Shown here: positions 7,527 to 16,697 of the stretch, one piece after another
Position numbering within the stretch: the stretch's first letter is position 1
Layout: every line of letters starts with the position of its first letter
Assembly (NCBI RefSeq): GCF_002201895.1
Contig: NZ_CP019436.1
Location: forward strand, 992,001-1,056,000
Source: Methanopyrus sp. SNP6
Lineage (GTDB): Archaea > JAADCQ01 > Methanopyri > Methanopyrales > Methanopyraceae
DNA length: 64,000 bases
Reading direction: 5' to 3'
Notes under the pieces: model-generated
Told to the model about the DNA's origin: nothing
The model's database searches: none
What the model saw: the letters and a program-made list of their open reading frames with translations, nothing else
Translations under genes and position numbers: made by a program

Positions 7527-8879
7527 TTATAACGGCAGACTTAATTTCGTGCCGTCGAACATTATGAATACATCTCGGTTCACCTCATAGCCCTCTTGAG
7601 TGGCCAGTTCGGCGTACGCGGCCAGCATATCCGGGTCACCGTGTGCCGGGACGATGAACTCCGGATGGAGCATCCTGAGCATTAGGCGGTGATCTTCACG
7701 ACCCGCGTGCCCCGACACGTGCACATCCTTGAACATTTTCACGCCCTTCAGTCTGAGCTTGGTATCTAACACGTAGCGGTTAGCTCGATTTATAGGGGAC
7801 GGAATCGTTGATGACGAAAACACAACGCTATCTTCTTCGGTCAGTCGGTACGGAAGCTCGCCGTCAACGATCCGCGGTAGCACGGCGCCCGGCTCTCCTT
7901 GATGTCCCGTGACGATCAGTAGGTAGTCCTCCTTCTCCTTGTTCGCCCGTTCGAGTCCCCGTCGAATAGTCTCGGGGCGATCGTAAATCCTGGCACCCGC
8001 GGGGAGGTTCAAAAGGCCGAGCTCCTCGGCGATCCTTCCGTATTTACCCATGGATCTTCCGGCGAGGATCACCTTTCTGCCTAACCTATCCGCAGTGTCT
8101 GCGATCGCCTGTATCCGTTCTATGTGTGACGAGAATGTTGTGACGATAATACCCTCACTCTCCTCGTCGGCAAATCTGAGCACGTCGTTCACCATTTCCC
8201 TAGCCACAGATTCGGAAGGTGTCTTAATTTCTTCAGCGACTCTCAAACTCTCAGTAATGAGTAGTAACACACCTTCTTTGCCCAATTGTTTGAGCCTTTT
8301 ATAATCCGGTTTGTACCCTATTATTTGATTATCGTCGAACTTAAAATCACACGCGTATACTATTGTTCCGTAAGGTGTATGTAGCACTGGTAGAACACAG
8401 CACGGTATACTATGGCTTATTGGGATAAATTCAAGTCGGAGTTTCGAGGTAATCTGCACTTCATCTCCCGGCTCGACTGTGTACAAGTTAATCATAATGT
8501 CTTCGGATTCATCAGCGTACCTTATCTCATTCCTGAGGTCGGCTTTCACGAGTTCTATTGTGAACTCGGTCCCGAATACCGGACACTTGTACTTAAAGAG
8601 AAGTTTGGGTACCGCCCCAATGTGATCTAGGTGAGCGTGGGACAGGACCGCGGCAACCGTTTTGGAACGGTGTGGACGTAAGATCGAGTCATTCGGTATC
8701 GCTTTCACTTTGCGGAGTTCCCTAGTTGAGGCTTTCTGGAAATCTTTTTCGAAAACTAGCGACTTGTCCAGGGACATACCGCAGTCGAAGATCACTATCT
8801 CCTCGTCCACGCGGACCGCGGTCATGTTTCGTCCACCGGCCTCGCCGTATCCCCCTACTGCGAACACCTCGACGGTCAA
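7527..8879 (-). CDS. Archaeal RNase J (beta-CASP metallo-beta-lactamase ribonuclease)
   Basis: A roughly 450-aa beta-CASP nuclease. The metallo-beta-lactamase domain carries HAHLDH near residue 80; the beta-CASP region and the late motifs VSGHAGREDH and PAHGD are also present, as in euryarchaeal RNase J, a 5'-3' exonuclease. TTG 8879 is chosen because GGGGTGG lies 5 nt upstream and it overlaps the fni stop by four bases; GTG 8888 sits inside that SD. Location inside an isoprenoid operon is conserved in methanogens and is not proof of a role in lipid synthesis. Confidence 0.9.
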   Translation of the reverse strand: MTVEVFAVGGYGEAGGRNMTAVRVDEEIVIFDCGMSLDKSLVFEKDFQKASTRELRKVKAIPNDSILRPHRSKTVAAVLSHAHLDHIGAVPKLLFKYKCPVFGTEFTIELVKADLRNEIRYADESEDIMINLYTVEPGDEVQITSKLRLEFIPISHSIPCCVLPVLHTPYGTIVYACDFKFDDNQIIGYKPDYKRLKQLGKEGVLLLITESLRVAEEIKTPSESVAREMVNDVLRFADEESEGIIVTTFSSHIERIQAIADTADRLGRKVILAGRSMGKYGRIAEELGLLNLPAGARIYDRPETIRRGLERANKEKEDYLLIVTGHQGEPGAVLPRIVDGELPYRLTEEDSVVFSSSTIPSPINRANRYVLDTKLRLKGVKMFKDVHVSGHAGREDHRLMLRMLHPEFIVPAHGDPDMLAAYAELATQEGYEVNRDVFIMFDGTKLSLPL

Positions 8880-10000
8880 CGGTTCCACCCCGTTCGGCGA
8901 TCACCGGTGCAGACGAGATCGAGTGGGACTCCCCGGCACTCCAACCATTCACGTAGCTTCCCGTACACTACTATGGGGACACTGCTCATTTCCTCCACGG
9001 ATGAACACCCCGTCATCAACATCGCAATCTTGACCTCGCGAGCGATCGACTTTAGGAAGCGGACGCAGCCTCTGACGCCCTCAGCCAGCACTTTACGGAG
9101 CACTGGTAAGGCCATTCCAGCGCAGTCCGCACCTAGAGCCAAAACCTTCGCGACATCCATCCCCGTGCGCACGCCTCCGGTTCCAATTACCACGAGATCG
9201 TTACCGACGACGCTCCTGACCTCGAGTACTGAAGCTGCAGTGGGGACTCCCCAATCGGAAAACGCGTATCCTAGTGGTGTCTCACCGTGAGCTTTCGACC
9301 GGACGGCTTCGACCATTGCCCAGTTAGTTCCACCAGCTCCACCGACGTCGATACCCTCCACGATATTTCGAACCAACTTGGCGTCTTCGGCTGACACGCC
9401 GGCTCCGGTCTCCTTCAAGATCACCGGCACATCCACCGTTTCGCAGACTTCGGCGAGTACGTCCACGAATCCGGCAGCGTCCGCCTCACCTTCCAACTGA
9501 ACCGCTTCCTGCAGCACGTTCACGTGAACGGCCAGCGCATCCGCGTCCACCATATCGACGACTTCGAGTGCAATGTCCGGACCGTTCTCGCGCAGCTGTG
9601 GGAGCCCGATATTGGCCAGTACCAGGCCGTCGGGATACTCCTCCCGTACCACTTCAAACGTCCACCGCACTTCTGGATCCTCTACGCCGGCTCGCTGGCT
9701 TCCAACTCCTATACCTATCTCAAGCTCGCGGGCTACTCGGGCGAGTTTCCGGTTGATCTCGCCGGTTTTAGGATGTCCTCCCGTCATCCCGGCGATTATC
9801 ATTGGAAAAGAGAGCCGCTTCCCGAAGAGTTTGATTTCCATGTCTACGTCGTCGAAATCTAGCTCCGGGAGTGCCCGATGTACTATCTTCACGCAGTCGA
9901 ACAGCGGGCTTTCCTCCGATTCGACGTCCTCCCAAACGCACGCCAGCACGTGTTCCCACTTCCGTTCTCTCGTTCCTTCAGCGCGTGATCCTCGTACCAA
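8876..10000 (-). CDS. fni: Type 2 isopentenyl-diphosphate isomerase
   Basis: FMN- and NADPH-dependent enzyme interconverting IPP and DMAPP. About 374 aa. Family motifs include the RKWEHV N-terminal element, MTGGHPKTGEINRKLA, GVGSQRA, the HVNVLQEAVQ loop, VGGAGGTNWA and GTGGVRTGMD for flavin and phosphate binding. The N-terminus is uncertain: TTG 10000 and GTG 10009 are both in frame, and either overlaps the upstream ipk gene by a few codons. It supplies DMAPP to idsA two genes downstream. Confidence 0.93.
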   Translation of the reverse strand: MVRGSRAEGTRERKWEHVLACVWEDVESEESPLFDCVKIVHRALPELDFDDVDMEIKLFGKRLSFPMIIAGMTGGHPKTGEINRKLARVARELEIGIGVGSQRAGVEDPEVRWTFEVVREEYPDGLVLANIGLPQLRENGPDIALEVVDMVDADALAVHVNVLQEAVQLEGEADAAGFVDVLAEVCETVDVPVILKETGAGVSAEDAKLVRNIVEGIDVGGAGGTNWAMVEAVRSKAHGETPLGYAFSDWGVPTAASVLEVRSVVGNDLVVIGTGGVRTGMDVAKVLALGADCAGMALPVLRKVLAEGVRGCVRFLKSIAREVKIAMLMTGCSSVEEMSSVPIVVYGKLREWLECRGVPLDLVCTGDRRTGWNR

Positions 10001-10697
10001 CGTGTCCACCCCTAAGGAATCTGTCGACGTTTTCCGGGTCTCGAGCATCGAACAGGTACACTTCCACGCCGCGCTCCGCTATGCGTGCGGCCCTTCGCAG
10101 TTTCTCCGCGATGCCCCCCGTCACATCCACGCCGGCAGAACCTTCCAGCTGCCGTGCCAAATCTCGCGCTTCATCCGGGGAGAGCTCCCTTAAGGGCTCC
10201 CCCTCCTCCGGTGTTCTCGGGTAAACCCCGTCGACGCTCATTCCGAAACCGACCCGATCCGGACCCAGCCGAGACACTAGCTCGGCGATTTCGTCGCCCG
10301 ACATGATCCTGAACCCGTCCCCGCCGTGGTCTGGGACGACGTCACCGTAGAGTAGGGGAACACAACCACGCTCCAGCAGGTCCACTAACACGTTGAGCGA
10401 GTACAGCACCGTTGCGGGGGTCACCGGGTACACGCGCACCCCCGAGTCCACCGCCGCCTTCTCAACGATGGAGAGTAGCTCGTGCATCGCCCGTCGAACT
10501 TCCGAAACACCCTTTTGTAGGTCGGTTACCCTCGACGCCGCGTAGTGCCCGAACGACCCTCCACCGTGAATGAGTACTAGGTCTCCCTTCCAGTCGGAGA
10601 TGACTTTCATGAGCCTCCGAATACGGTCTTCCCTGGCCGTTTTCGGTTTCGATTTGTCGGTGATCACACTTCCTCCGAGCTTCAGAACCGTGAGCAC
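9978..10697 (-). CDS. ipk: Isopentenyl phosphate kinase
   Basis: Phosphorylates isopentenyl phosphate to IPP in the archaeal (alternative) mevalonate pathway. The 239-aa amino-acid-kinase fold protein has KLGGSVITDK at the N-terminus, the HGGGSFGH loop with the histidine that distinguishes IPK from other kinases, and DVTGGI near the C-terminus. GTG start has GGGGG about 7 nt upstream. It is the first gene of the minus-strand isoprenoid operon and diverges from thiI. Confidence 0.95.
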   Translation of the reverse strand: MLTVLKLGGSVITDKSKPKTAREDRIRRLMKVISDWKGDLVLIHGGGSFGHYAASRVTDLQKGVSEVRRAMHELLSIVEKAAVDSGVRVYPVTPATVLYSLNVLVDLLERGCVPLLYGDVVPDHGGDGFRIMSGDEIAELVSRLGPDRVGFGMSVDGVYPRTPEEGEPLRELSPDEARDLARQLEGSAGVDVTGGIAEKLRRAARIAERGVEVYLFDARDPENVDRFLRGGHVGTRITR

Positions 10698-10820
10698 AGG
10701 AGCCCCCGACGTGACCTCGACCCGCCCGTAAAACGGCCTTCGGGGGCGATGAGGACACCCGAGGCCCAGGGGAGCGATGACCGGAGCGGTGGGCGGCCGA
10801 GCTTGTAGGGGGTGGATTCC

Positions 10821-11867
10821 ATGAAGCCGGTCACACTGATTAGGCCCTCGGGTGAGGTGACGGCTAAGAGCGCGCCCGTCCGAAAGACGTTGCTGGGCGA
10901 AATGGCGCGACGGTTAGAGCGGAGGCTCGGTGAGGTAGTTCGGGTACGTGGGATGAGGTTGATAGTCCCAGGCCATCATCCGAACGCCGCTTCGGAGTTC
11001 GGTGTCGAAGGTGCGTTACCTGGATACGAGGTAAGACCTAAACCGGCTACAATACTCAAAGCCACGCGACGCGTGTTACGGGAGTGTCCAGAGGAGATCA
11101 GGGTGGACGTCCGGTCACACCATGACGGCGTTTCGGAGTATGCGCTGTTCGAGTCCGTGAGGGAGATCGTCAAGTCTACCGGCCGTAAGACTAGCAAGCG
11201 TGGATCCCGACTGCTGGTAGAGGTTTATCCCGATGTCGCTTACGTCTGCGGGCCCGAGAAAGCTGGTCCCGGTGGTCTTCCCGTGGGTACGCAGGGAAGT
11301 GCGCTGTGCTTACTTTCTGGTGGCTTCGACAGTCCCGTAGCCACGTGGATGGTTATGCGCAGGGGACTCGAGTGCAAAGGGTTACACTTTTTGGTCACGG
11401 AGTCGGAGCTTGAGGCGGCCCGTGAGAACGAGCGAGTCCTCCGACGCTGGTGTCCGGACTTCGATCTCCTAGTGGACGAGTCGCACCGTGAGTTCCTGGA
11501 GACCGCCGAGGAGCGACTGACCGGACGACTCAAACGGTACCTATGTGTTGTATGCAAGATGAGGATGCTCGAGCGTGCCTCTCAGTGGGCCGATCGGCTC
11601 GGGTGTGATTGCATTGTCACCGGTGACTCATTGGGTCAAGTTGCGAGTCAAACTGTGTGGAACCTCGAGCTGGAGGAATCTCAAGTGGATGGTACTGTAC
11701 TACGTCCGTTGATCGGTCTGAACAAACCTGAGATCATTCAATACGGGCGCAAGATAGGAGTTCCTGAACGCGATCCGGGACGGTGTCCGTTCGTTCCGAA
11801 AAGACCCATCGTCAAACCCAGGAAACAGGAGGCGTTGCGCGCGTATCGGGAGGTCGTTGATGGATGA
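10821..11867 (+). CDS. thiI: ThiI-type tRNA 4-thiouridine synthetase (PP-loop)
   Basis: Adenylates U8 of tRNA before sulfur transfer. A THUMP domain lies in residues about 30-150 and the PP-loop signature SGGFDSPVA at about 170. A CVVCK motif follows, as in archaeal ThiI proteins that use Cys pairs. There is no C-terminal rhodanese domain, which is usual for archaea. ATG 10821 is chosen over GTG 10812 because AGGGGGTGG at 10807-10814 sits 6 nt before it. Divergent from ipk across a GC-rich 123-nt gap without an obvious RNA gene. Confidence 0.9.
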   Translation: MKPVTLIRPSGEVTAKSAPVRKTLLGEMARRLERRLGEVVRVRGMRLIVPGHHPNAASEFGVEGALPGYEVRPKPATILKATRRVLRECPEEIRVDVRSHHDGVSEYALFESVREIVKSTGRKTSKRGSRLLVEVYPDVAYVCGPEKAGPGGLPVGTQGSALCLLSGGFDSPVATWMVMRRGLECKGLHFLVTESELEAARENERVLRRWCPDFDLLVDESHREFLETAEERLTGRLKRYLCVVCKMRMLERASQWADRLGCDCIVTGDSLGQVASQTVWNLELEESQVDGTVLRPLIGLNKPEIIQYGRKIGVPERDPGRCPFVPKRPIVKPRKQEALRAYREVVDG

Positions 11868-11934
11868 TTATTAATTCCGGTCGGTAGAAAGGTGCTCTAA
11901 CGTCTGAGAATTTGGGGGGGGGAATCCGTGAGCT

Positions 11935-12846
11935 TTGAGAGAGAAAGTCTCGTCCAACCCTCAAGAGCTCAGATCCGAGGTATTGGCTAGACATAAAGTG
12001 TCTGACTTCGTTCGTCACGGTGCCATTGCTGTGAAACCCGATGAACCACTGTGGAACGCGCTGAAGGCTATGGTCACTCACGGCATTCACGGTGTGGCGG
12101 TGATGGAGGGTTCCAAGATAGTTGGAGTGTTCGAGGAGAACGATCTAATCCGTGCCCTCCGTGCGCTCGAGGAGGACGCTCTCTCGGCCGAAGTCAAGCG
12201 GTTCATGAAACCTGCCGTGGTAGTGAAGTCGAGCGATACTCTCCGAAACGCCATGGTTGAAATGCTGAGGGGTAACACGACCCGGGCATTCGTGCGTTCT
12301 TCCGGTCTCCTGAGGAGCGGTGTGTACGGTGTGATCTCTGTCTCTGATATCGTGAGAGTACTTACGGGGGATTATAGGGGATTTAGGGTTCCCGGCAACA
12401 CGGATCGACCGGTTTCGCCTCCGAAATTCGGTGACATATTCGGGGACGTAGGAAGTGTAGCCGTCAAGCAAGTGGTCCGAGATTCTCCTTTGACCTTGGA
12501 CGCTTCCAGCTCCGTTGCCGATGTCGCGAAGTGTATGAGTGAGAAGGGTCGACACTACGTGGTCCTCCTGGAGAGGGAAGTCCCGATCGGTCGTGTCGGT
12601 GACAAGGACGTGATGGGTGCAGTTTTCGACGCGATTCTAGACCGGAAGAATTTACATGACCTAATGGCTAAAAGTTATCTGCAAGAAATGGTGGTAGTTC
12701 CTCCCGAGACATATCTACATGAGGCCCTTTGGGAAGTTATCGACAAAATGTCGGACAGAATATACGTGGCGGATGGTAAGAAGTTAATCGGGGTCGTGCC
12801 GTTGATGAATGCCATCTACACATTGGCGAAAATAGCCAGCGAGTGA
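11935..12846 (+). CDS. Four-CBS-domain protein
   Basis: About 303 aa consisting of two pairs of CBS motifs (DFVRHGAIAVKPDEPLWNAL, then FMKPAVVVKSSDTLRNAM, VVRDSPLTLDASSSVADV and a final MVVVPPETYLHEAL). CBS pairs usually bind adenosine nucleotides or SAM and regulate other proteins. There is no catalytic domain. The only workable start is TTG 11935, about 12 nt after a run of nine G. It precedes a FIST-domain protein by 42 nt, which suggests a shared sensing function (inference). Confidence 0.85.
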   Translation: MREKVSSNPQELRSEVLARHKVSDFVRHGAIAVKPDEPLWNALKAMVTHGIHGVAVMEGSKIVGVFEENDLIRALRALEEDALSAEVKRFMKPAVVVKSSDTLRNAMVEMLRGNTTRAFVRSSGLLRSGVYGVISVSDIVRVLTGDYRGFRVPGNTDRPVSPPKFGDIFGDVGSVAVKQVVRDSPLTLDASSSVADVAKCMSEKGRHYVVLLEREVPIGRVGDKDVMGAVFDAILDRKNLHDLMAKSYLQEMVVVPPETYLHEALWEVIDKMSDRIYVADGKKLIGVVPLMNAIYTLAKIASE

Positions 12847-12888
12847 TAAAGTATACAGTCGCTGCGGTGATCATCGGGGGTGGAACTT

Positions 12889-14085
12889 TTGGTCGACCTG
12901 GACTGCTGCGTAGTGTGTGGTGATAGTCCGGAAAATACCGTTGATGAAGTCATCGAAAGGCTTGGTGACCGTGCTGATTTCGGGATCGTATTTTTTCACG
13001 ACATAGATCCTGAAGATGTTGTCTCCGAGCTCAGTTATGGGGTTGAGCGCTTCGTCGGCTGTGTGGCCGGAGAGGGCCACTATCCCGGATCGGTTAGGGG
13101 ACATAAAATCAGCTTACTGGCGTTGAAGACGGAATGGATGGCCAAATTCGGTACTGGCGGATCGGCGCGTCAAAGCCCTGGCGAGGCCTCTCGCGGTGCA
13201 CTGGAGGAGGCTTTCGAGGACTTGGACTTCGATCCCTACGACGTCTCCTACACAGCGCTTAATTTCAAGGATCCAAGACGAATCGTCGCGTATAGGCCGG
13301 TTATCGGTATAACGTTCATTGATGGGGCCACGTTCCACAACCTCGGTGGTACGGGTCTCGAAGTGCTCTCCAGCTTCCGATTCGGGAGTGGTCCCGCGGC
13401 CTTAAGTATAAGCACCTTCGGGGCACTGTCAAGCGATCCTGAGTTCGAGAGTGCTCCCGTAGTGTGCGATAAAGGGGTGTTCGAAAAGGGTGCTGTTTAC
13501 GCTACTATTTTCACCTTTTTGAAGGTGGGTTGGTCGTTCGCGTCCTCGCTGAAACCCGTAATGAAGCTCGGAACGGTAACGAAAAGTAGGGAAAACGTGA
13601 TCGTTGAGATCGACGGGCGTCCCGCCGGCGAGGTCTATATCGAGAAGCTCGAAGAAGTGACCGACTACGTCAAGGCCTGCCCGGATGAGTACGTCTACAA
13701 GAAGCTTCCACCACTCGGCGTGGTTCGTGTGCTCCCTCCCGTTGGGTACAGGATCGTCCCACGCACCCCACTAGAGGTTACCGACGACTACATCCGAACG
13801 GCGGGTTACGTCGTAGAGGGCGAGCAGCTGCTGCTTCTCGGCTTCGATGATAAGCCGAACGCCCCCGTTAATGCCTACCAAGGATCCTTGAGCTCAGGTG
13901 AGGAGCCGCTAGCGTCCATTCTGGTCACGTGCGCGGGACGCAAGCCGCTCAAGGAAGAGATACCCGACAAGCACTGCGTTGGTATGTATTCCTTCGGAGA
14001 GATCACTCCGATCACCGGGTATAACGAATTCCACAACCACGTATCTGCATGCCTTACGATCTTCAGAGAACCGGTGTTCGACTGA
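12889..14085 (+). CDS. FIST-domain sensor protein (first copy)
   Basis: About 398 aa with FIST_N and FIST_C type organisation: an N-terminal DFGIVFFHDIDPEDV...FVGCVAGEGHYPG segment and a C-terminal half with LEEVTDYVKACP, PVNAYQGSLSSG and a final VGMYSFGEITPI...HNHVSACL. FIST domains are proposed small-ligand sensors usually attached to signalling modules; here the domain stands alone. TTG 12889 is chosen because GGGGGTGG lies 5 nt upstream; GTG 12880 sits inside it. A second copy is at 23175-24422. Ligand unknown. Confidence 0.8.
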   Translation: MVDLDCCVVCGDSPENTVDEVIERLGDRADFGIVFFHDIDPEDVVSELSYGVERFVGCVAGEGHYPGSVRGHKISLLALKTEWMAKFGTGGSARQSPGEASRGALEEAFEDLDFDPYDVSYTALNFKDPRRIVAYRPVIGITFIDGATFHNLGGTGLEVLSSFRFGSGPAALSISTFGALSSDPEFESAPVVCDKGVFEKGAVYATIFTFLKVGWSFASSLKPVMKLGTVTKSRENVIVEIDGRPAGEVYIEKLEEVTDYVKACPDEYVYKKLPPLGVVRVLPPVGYRIVPRTPLEVTDDYIRTAGYVVEGEQLLLLGFDDKPNAPVNAYQGSLSSGEEPLASILVTCAGRKPLKEEIPDKHCVGMYSFGEITPITGYNEFHNHVSACLTIFREPVFD

Positions 14086-14139
14086 CCCGTCGACAAAGGT
14101 GATAACTTACCGGTTACGGGAGCGGTCCGGGGCGTCCGC

Positions 14140-14652
14140 TTGAGAGACGTTATCCGGGGAAGAACCTGGGTCTTCGGGGACGACATCGACACCGACCAGA
14201 TCATCCCGGGTCGATACCTCACTACCCAAAACCCTGGGGAGCTGGCCAAGCACGTGATGGAGGGGGCCGATCCGAAGTTCCCTAAGAAGGTCCGTGAGGG
14301 CGACGTGATCGTGGCCGGGAAGAACTTCGGCTGCGGTTCCTCCCGTGAGCACGCGCCGATCGCGCTCAAAGCTGCCGGAATCGCCTGCGTGGTCGCGAGG
14401 TCCTTCGCCCGTATCTTCTACCGGAACGCGATCAACTTGGGGCTACCTCTAGTGGTCTGTCCGGGCGTGGACGATGCGTTCGAGGATGGGCATGAGATCG
14501 AGGTGAACCTCCGAAAGGGGTACGTCAAGAACCTCAACACCGGTGAGGAGCTGGAGGCGAAACCGCTCCCGGACTTCATGATGAGGATACTCGAGTCCGG
14601 CGGCTTGGTTGAATTGATCAAGCGGGAAGGGCCACGGGCTTTCGAGGGGTGA
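14140..14652 (+). CDS. leuD: Isopropylmalate/homoaconitate-type hydro-lyase small subunit
   Basis: A 170-aa swivelling-domain subunit of the aconitase superfamily. Motifs: DDIDTDQIIPGRYL at residues 14-27 and NFGCGSSREHAP near 62-73. The substrate-selecting YLxx loop reads YLTT; in methanogens this loop separates isopropylmalate from homoaconitate enzymes, so coenzyme B (homoaconitate) use is as likely as leucine use. The large subunit is not in this window. TTG start with GGGG 7 nt upstream; overlapping and presumably co-transcribed with the dehydrogenase that follows. Confidence 0.88.
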   Translation: MRDVIRGRTWVFGDDIDTDQIIPGRYLTTQNPGELAKHVMEGADPKFPKKVREGDVIVAGKNFGCGSSREHAPIALKAAGIACVVARSFARIFYRNAINLGLPLVVCPGVDDAFEDGHEIEVNLRKGYVKNLNTGEELEAKPLPDFMMRILESGGLVELIKREGPRAFEG

Positions 14653-14657
14653 TCTCC

Positions 14658-15665
14658 GTGGCGTACAAGATCGCTGTGATCCCGGGAGACGGCATCGGAC
14701 CGGAAGTCATCGAGGCAGCCCTCCACGTGATCGAACCGCTGATCGACGCGGAGTTCGTCGAGGGTGAGGCCGGCGACGAATGCACCGAGAAGCACGGCGA
14801 TCCGCTGCCGGAAGATACCTTAGAGCTCTGCCGCGAAGCCGATGCGGTCCTATTCGGAGCTGCTGGTGAGACAGCGGCCGACGTGATCGTCCGACTGAGA
14901 CAGGAGCTCGACTTGTACGCGAACATTAGACCGGTACGTGGGTTCCCGGGACTCCGTGAGCTCACCGGTAAGCCGTACGTGCGGGACGACGTGGACTTCG
15001 TGATAGTGCGCGAGAACACCGAGGGGCTGTACTCGGGAATCGAGGGGAGATTTCGAGACACCGCGTACACCTTGAGGATCATCACGGAAGAGGGAACGCG
15101 GCGTATCGCCGAAGTCGCCTGCGATTTGGCGGAGGAGCGCGGCTCGAATGTCGTTACGTGCGTGCACAAGGCGAACGTCATGCGCGAGACGTGTGGGATC
15201 TTCCGCGAAGTATGCAAGGAAGTGGTCGAATCCCGTGGATTGGAGTTCGAGGAGTACTATGTGGACGCTGCGGCTATGTTCATGATCACTGAGCCGGAGC
15301 GCTTCAACGTCATCGTGACGTCGAACATGTTCGGTGATATCCTCTCTGACGAGGCGGCGGCACTAGTTGGTGGGTTGGGATTGGCACCCAGCGGGAACGT
15401 CGGCGACCGCTACGGGCTGTTCGAACCTGTGCATGGATCGGCGCCGGACATCGCTGGTAAAGGAATTGCGAACCCGTTCGCGACGATACTTTCAGCGGCC
15501 ATGATGCTAGAATGGTTGGGTGAAGATGAAGCTGCAGAAGCCGTGAGAGAGGCCGTGGGTGAGGCGATCCGAGAGGGTGTCGTCACGCCGGATTTGGGAG
15601 GTGATAAAAAGACGATGGAGGTGGCGGAGTTCGTCAGGGAAGCGGCTCTCAACCTGGTCCAGTAG
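14658..15665 (+). CDS. leuB: Isopropylmalate/isohomocitrate-type dehydrogenase
   Basis: NAD-dependent beta-decarboxylating dehydrogenase, about 335 aa. Motifs include IPGDGIGPEV, the LDLYANIRPVR substrate-binding arginine segment, RENTEGLYSG, the metal-binding VDAAAMFM and SNMFGDILSDEAA, and the GSAPDIAGKGIANP cofactor loop. It could act in leucine (LeuB) or coenzyme B (AksF) synthesis; sequence alone does not settle this. GTG 14658 is chosen because GAGGGG lies about 10 nt upstream; GTG 14649 overlaps the leuD stop. Confidence 0.9.
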   Translation: MAYKIAVIPGDGIGPEVIEAALHVIEPLIDAEFVEGEAGDECTEKHGDPLPEDTLELCREADAVLFGAAGETAADVIVRLRQELDLYANIRPVRGFPGLRELTGKPYVRDDVDFVIVRENTEGLYSGIEGRFRDTAYTLRIITEEGTRRIAEVACDLAEERGSNVVTCVHKANVMRETCGIFREVCKEVVESRGLEFEEYYVDAAAMFMITEPERFNVIVTSNMFGDILSDEAAALVGGLGLAPSGNVGDRYGLFEPVHGSAPDIAGKGIANPFATILSAAMMLEWLGEDEAAEAVREAVGEAIREGVVTPDLGGDKKTMEVAEFVREAALNLVQ

Positions 15666-15948
15666 TAGGTCCAGTGGAGGACGACCCAACGGTTGATTCT
15701 CCCTTCCCTGTACCACTCTCCTCGCCGGATCGGGCCCCTACGTCCTTAACTTTCGTCTTGGCGGCGATCTCCGACGGTGACAGTGGGTGAGGTTTACGGT
15801 TTTTGAGCTCCGGTGGCAGTACTACCTTAGACATCTTCTTCTGTTCCTCGATCTCTTGTTTGATAGGCGAGATACTGACGAACCCCGCGGCCATACCGAT
15901 GACGAATCCCAGAATCGCGGAAACCTTCAGGACAGTCTCGGTCTTCAA
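15649..15948 (-). CDS. Small membrane-anchored protein of about 99 aa
   Basis: One N-terminal transmembrane helix (VSAILGFVIGMAAGF, about residues 7-24) followed by a charged stretch and a Gly/Ser/Thr/Pro-rich tail. No family recognised. TTG 15948 is chosen because GGGG (minus strand of 15958-15961) lies 9 nt upstream. It overlaps the leuB end by 17 nt convergently and is divergent from the ComB-like gene with only 26 nt between starts. Confidence 0.6.
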   Translation of the reverse strand: MKTETVLKVSAILGFVIGMAAGFVSISPIKQEIEEQKKMSKVVLPPELKNRKPHPLSPSEIAAKTKVKDVGARSGEESGTGKGESTVGSSSTGPTTGPG

Positions 15949-15974
15949 GTCCGTCAACCCCGGAGGGAAACGTC
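15949..15974. promoter_or_regulatory. Back-to-back SD block between divergent starts
   Basis: The 26-nt gap between TTG 15948 (minus) and ATG 15975 (plus) contains CCCC at 15958-15961 directly abutting GGAGGG at 15962-15967. Each serves as a well-spaced ribosome-binding site (9 and 7 nt) for one gene. No TATA box fits in the gap. Confidence 0.65.
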
Positions 15975-16685
15975 ATGATGTCGATCAAAATGACGATCGG
16001 AGCCACCGGAGCCGCCGAGGCGGCTTCGCACGGGGACGTGATCGTGGTAGTGGATGTCGTGAACACTTCTTCTGCGGCTGAGGTCGCCTTACGCGAAGGA
16101 GCTGTCGCCATAATAGGAGCGGCTCCCGATAGTGCTTATCGGGTCCTCTCGGGTGAGCACGCGGCTAAATACCCCTTCGCGGAGACACCTGAAGGCGTTG
16201 ATCCGATAGAGCGAGGCCGGGAAGCTGGCAAGATAGCCGTGGAAGAGGGATGCGATGTAGTACTCGTGGTAGATGGTGGCGAAGATAACGCGAGTTTGGC
16301 TAGGAAAGGCGTTGAGGACGTCGGGGCGGAAATCCGGGAGGTCGTGCCTAACGCAGGTCCTAGGATTAAGGACGTGGTGGATCCGGCGGGTAAGGTCTTC
16401 CTGTTCGCTACGGCTACGGGCGGGACACTCTACGACGTCGCTAAGACCCACGGAGCTCCTGCGGTAACGTTCGGAACAGTCGTGCGTCGCTCTTTCACCA
16501 GGGCGTGTGTGGAAAGGGCACTGAGGTTAGCCGGCAGGTACGGGACAGGCATCACGATAGTTGTCTCGTCGATCTTCGCCCCGGAAGACTTAGACGCCGG
16601 CGCGAGGATTTTCGAGGAGGCCTGTAAGGCCATCACGGAAAGCATCTGTGAAGAACGGTTCGAGGATGTCGTTTCGAGACTGTAG
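15975..16685 (+). CDS. ComB-like (2-phosphosulfolactate phosphatase family) protein
   Basis: 236 aa. The N-terminal GDVIVVVDVVNTSSAAEVALREGA resembles the VVIDVLRATTT core of ComB, and a short LVVDGGEDNASLA element follows. Later parts (FLFATATGGTLYDVAKTHG) match the family less well, so it may be a paralogue with another substrate. In methanogens ComB makes sulfolactate for coenzyme M. ATG 15975 has GGAGGG 7 nt upstream. It sits between leuB and trpB. Confidence 0.5.
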   Translation: MMSIKMTIGATGAAEAASHGDVIVVVDVVNTSSAAEVALREGAVAIIGAAPDSAYRVLSGEHAAKYPFAETPEGVDPIERGREAGKIAVEEGCDVVLVVDGGEDNASLARKGVEDVGAEIREVVPNAGPRIKDVVDPAGKVFLFATATGGTLYDVAKTHGAPAVTFGTVVRRSFTRACVERALRLAGRYGTGITIVVSSIFAPEDLDAGARIFEEACKAITESICEERFEDVVSRL

Positions 16686-16697
16686 GGGAGACTCCGA

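Noticed and set aside
10698-10820. Repeated GCGATGA elements between ipk and thiI suggesting a C/D RNA
   Set aside because: The first guide interval would be only 6-7 nt and no CTGA is present.
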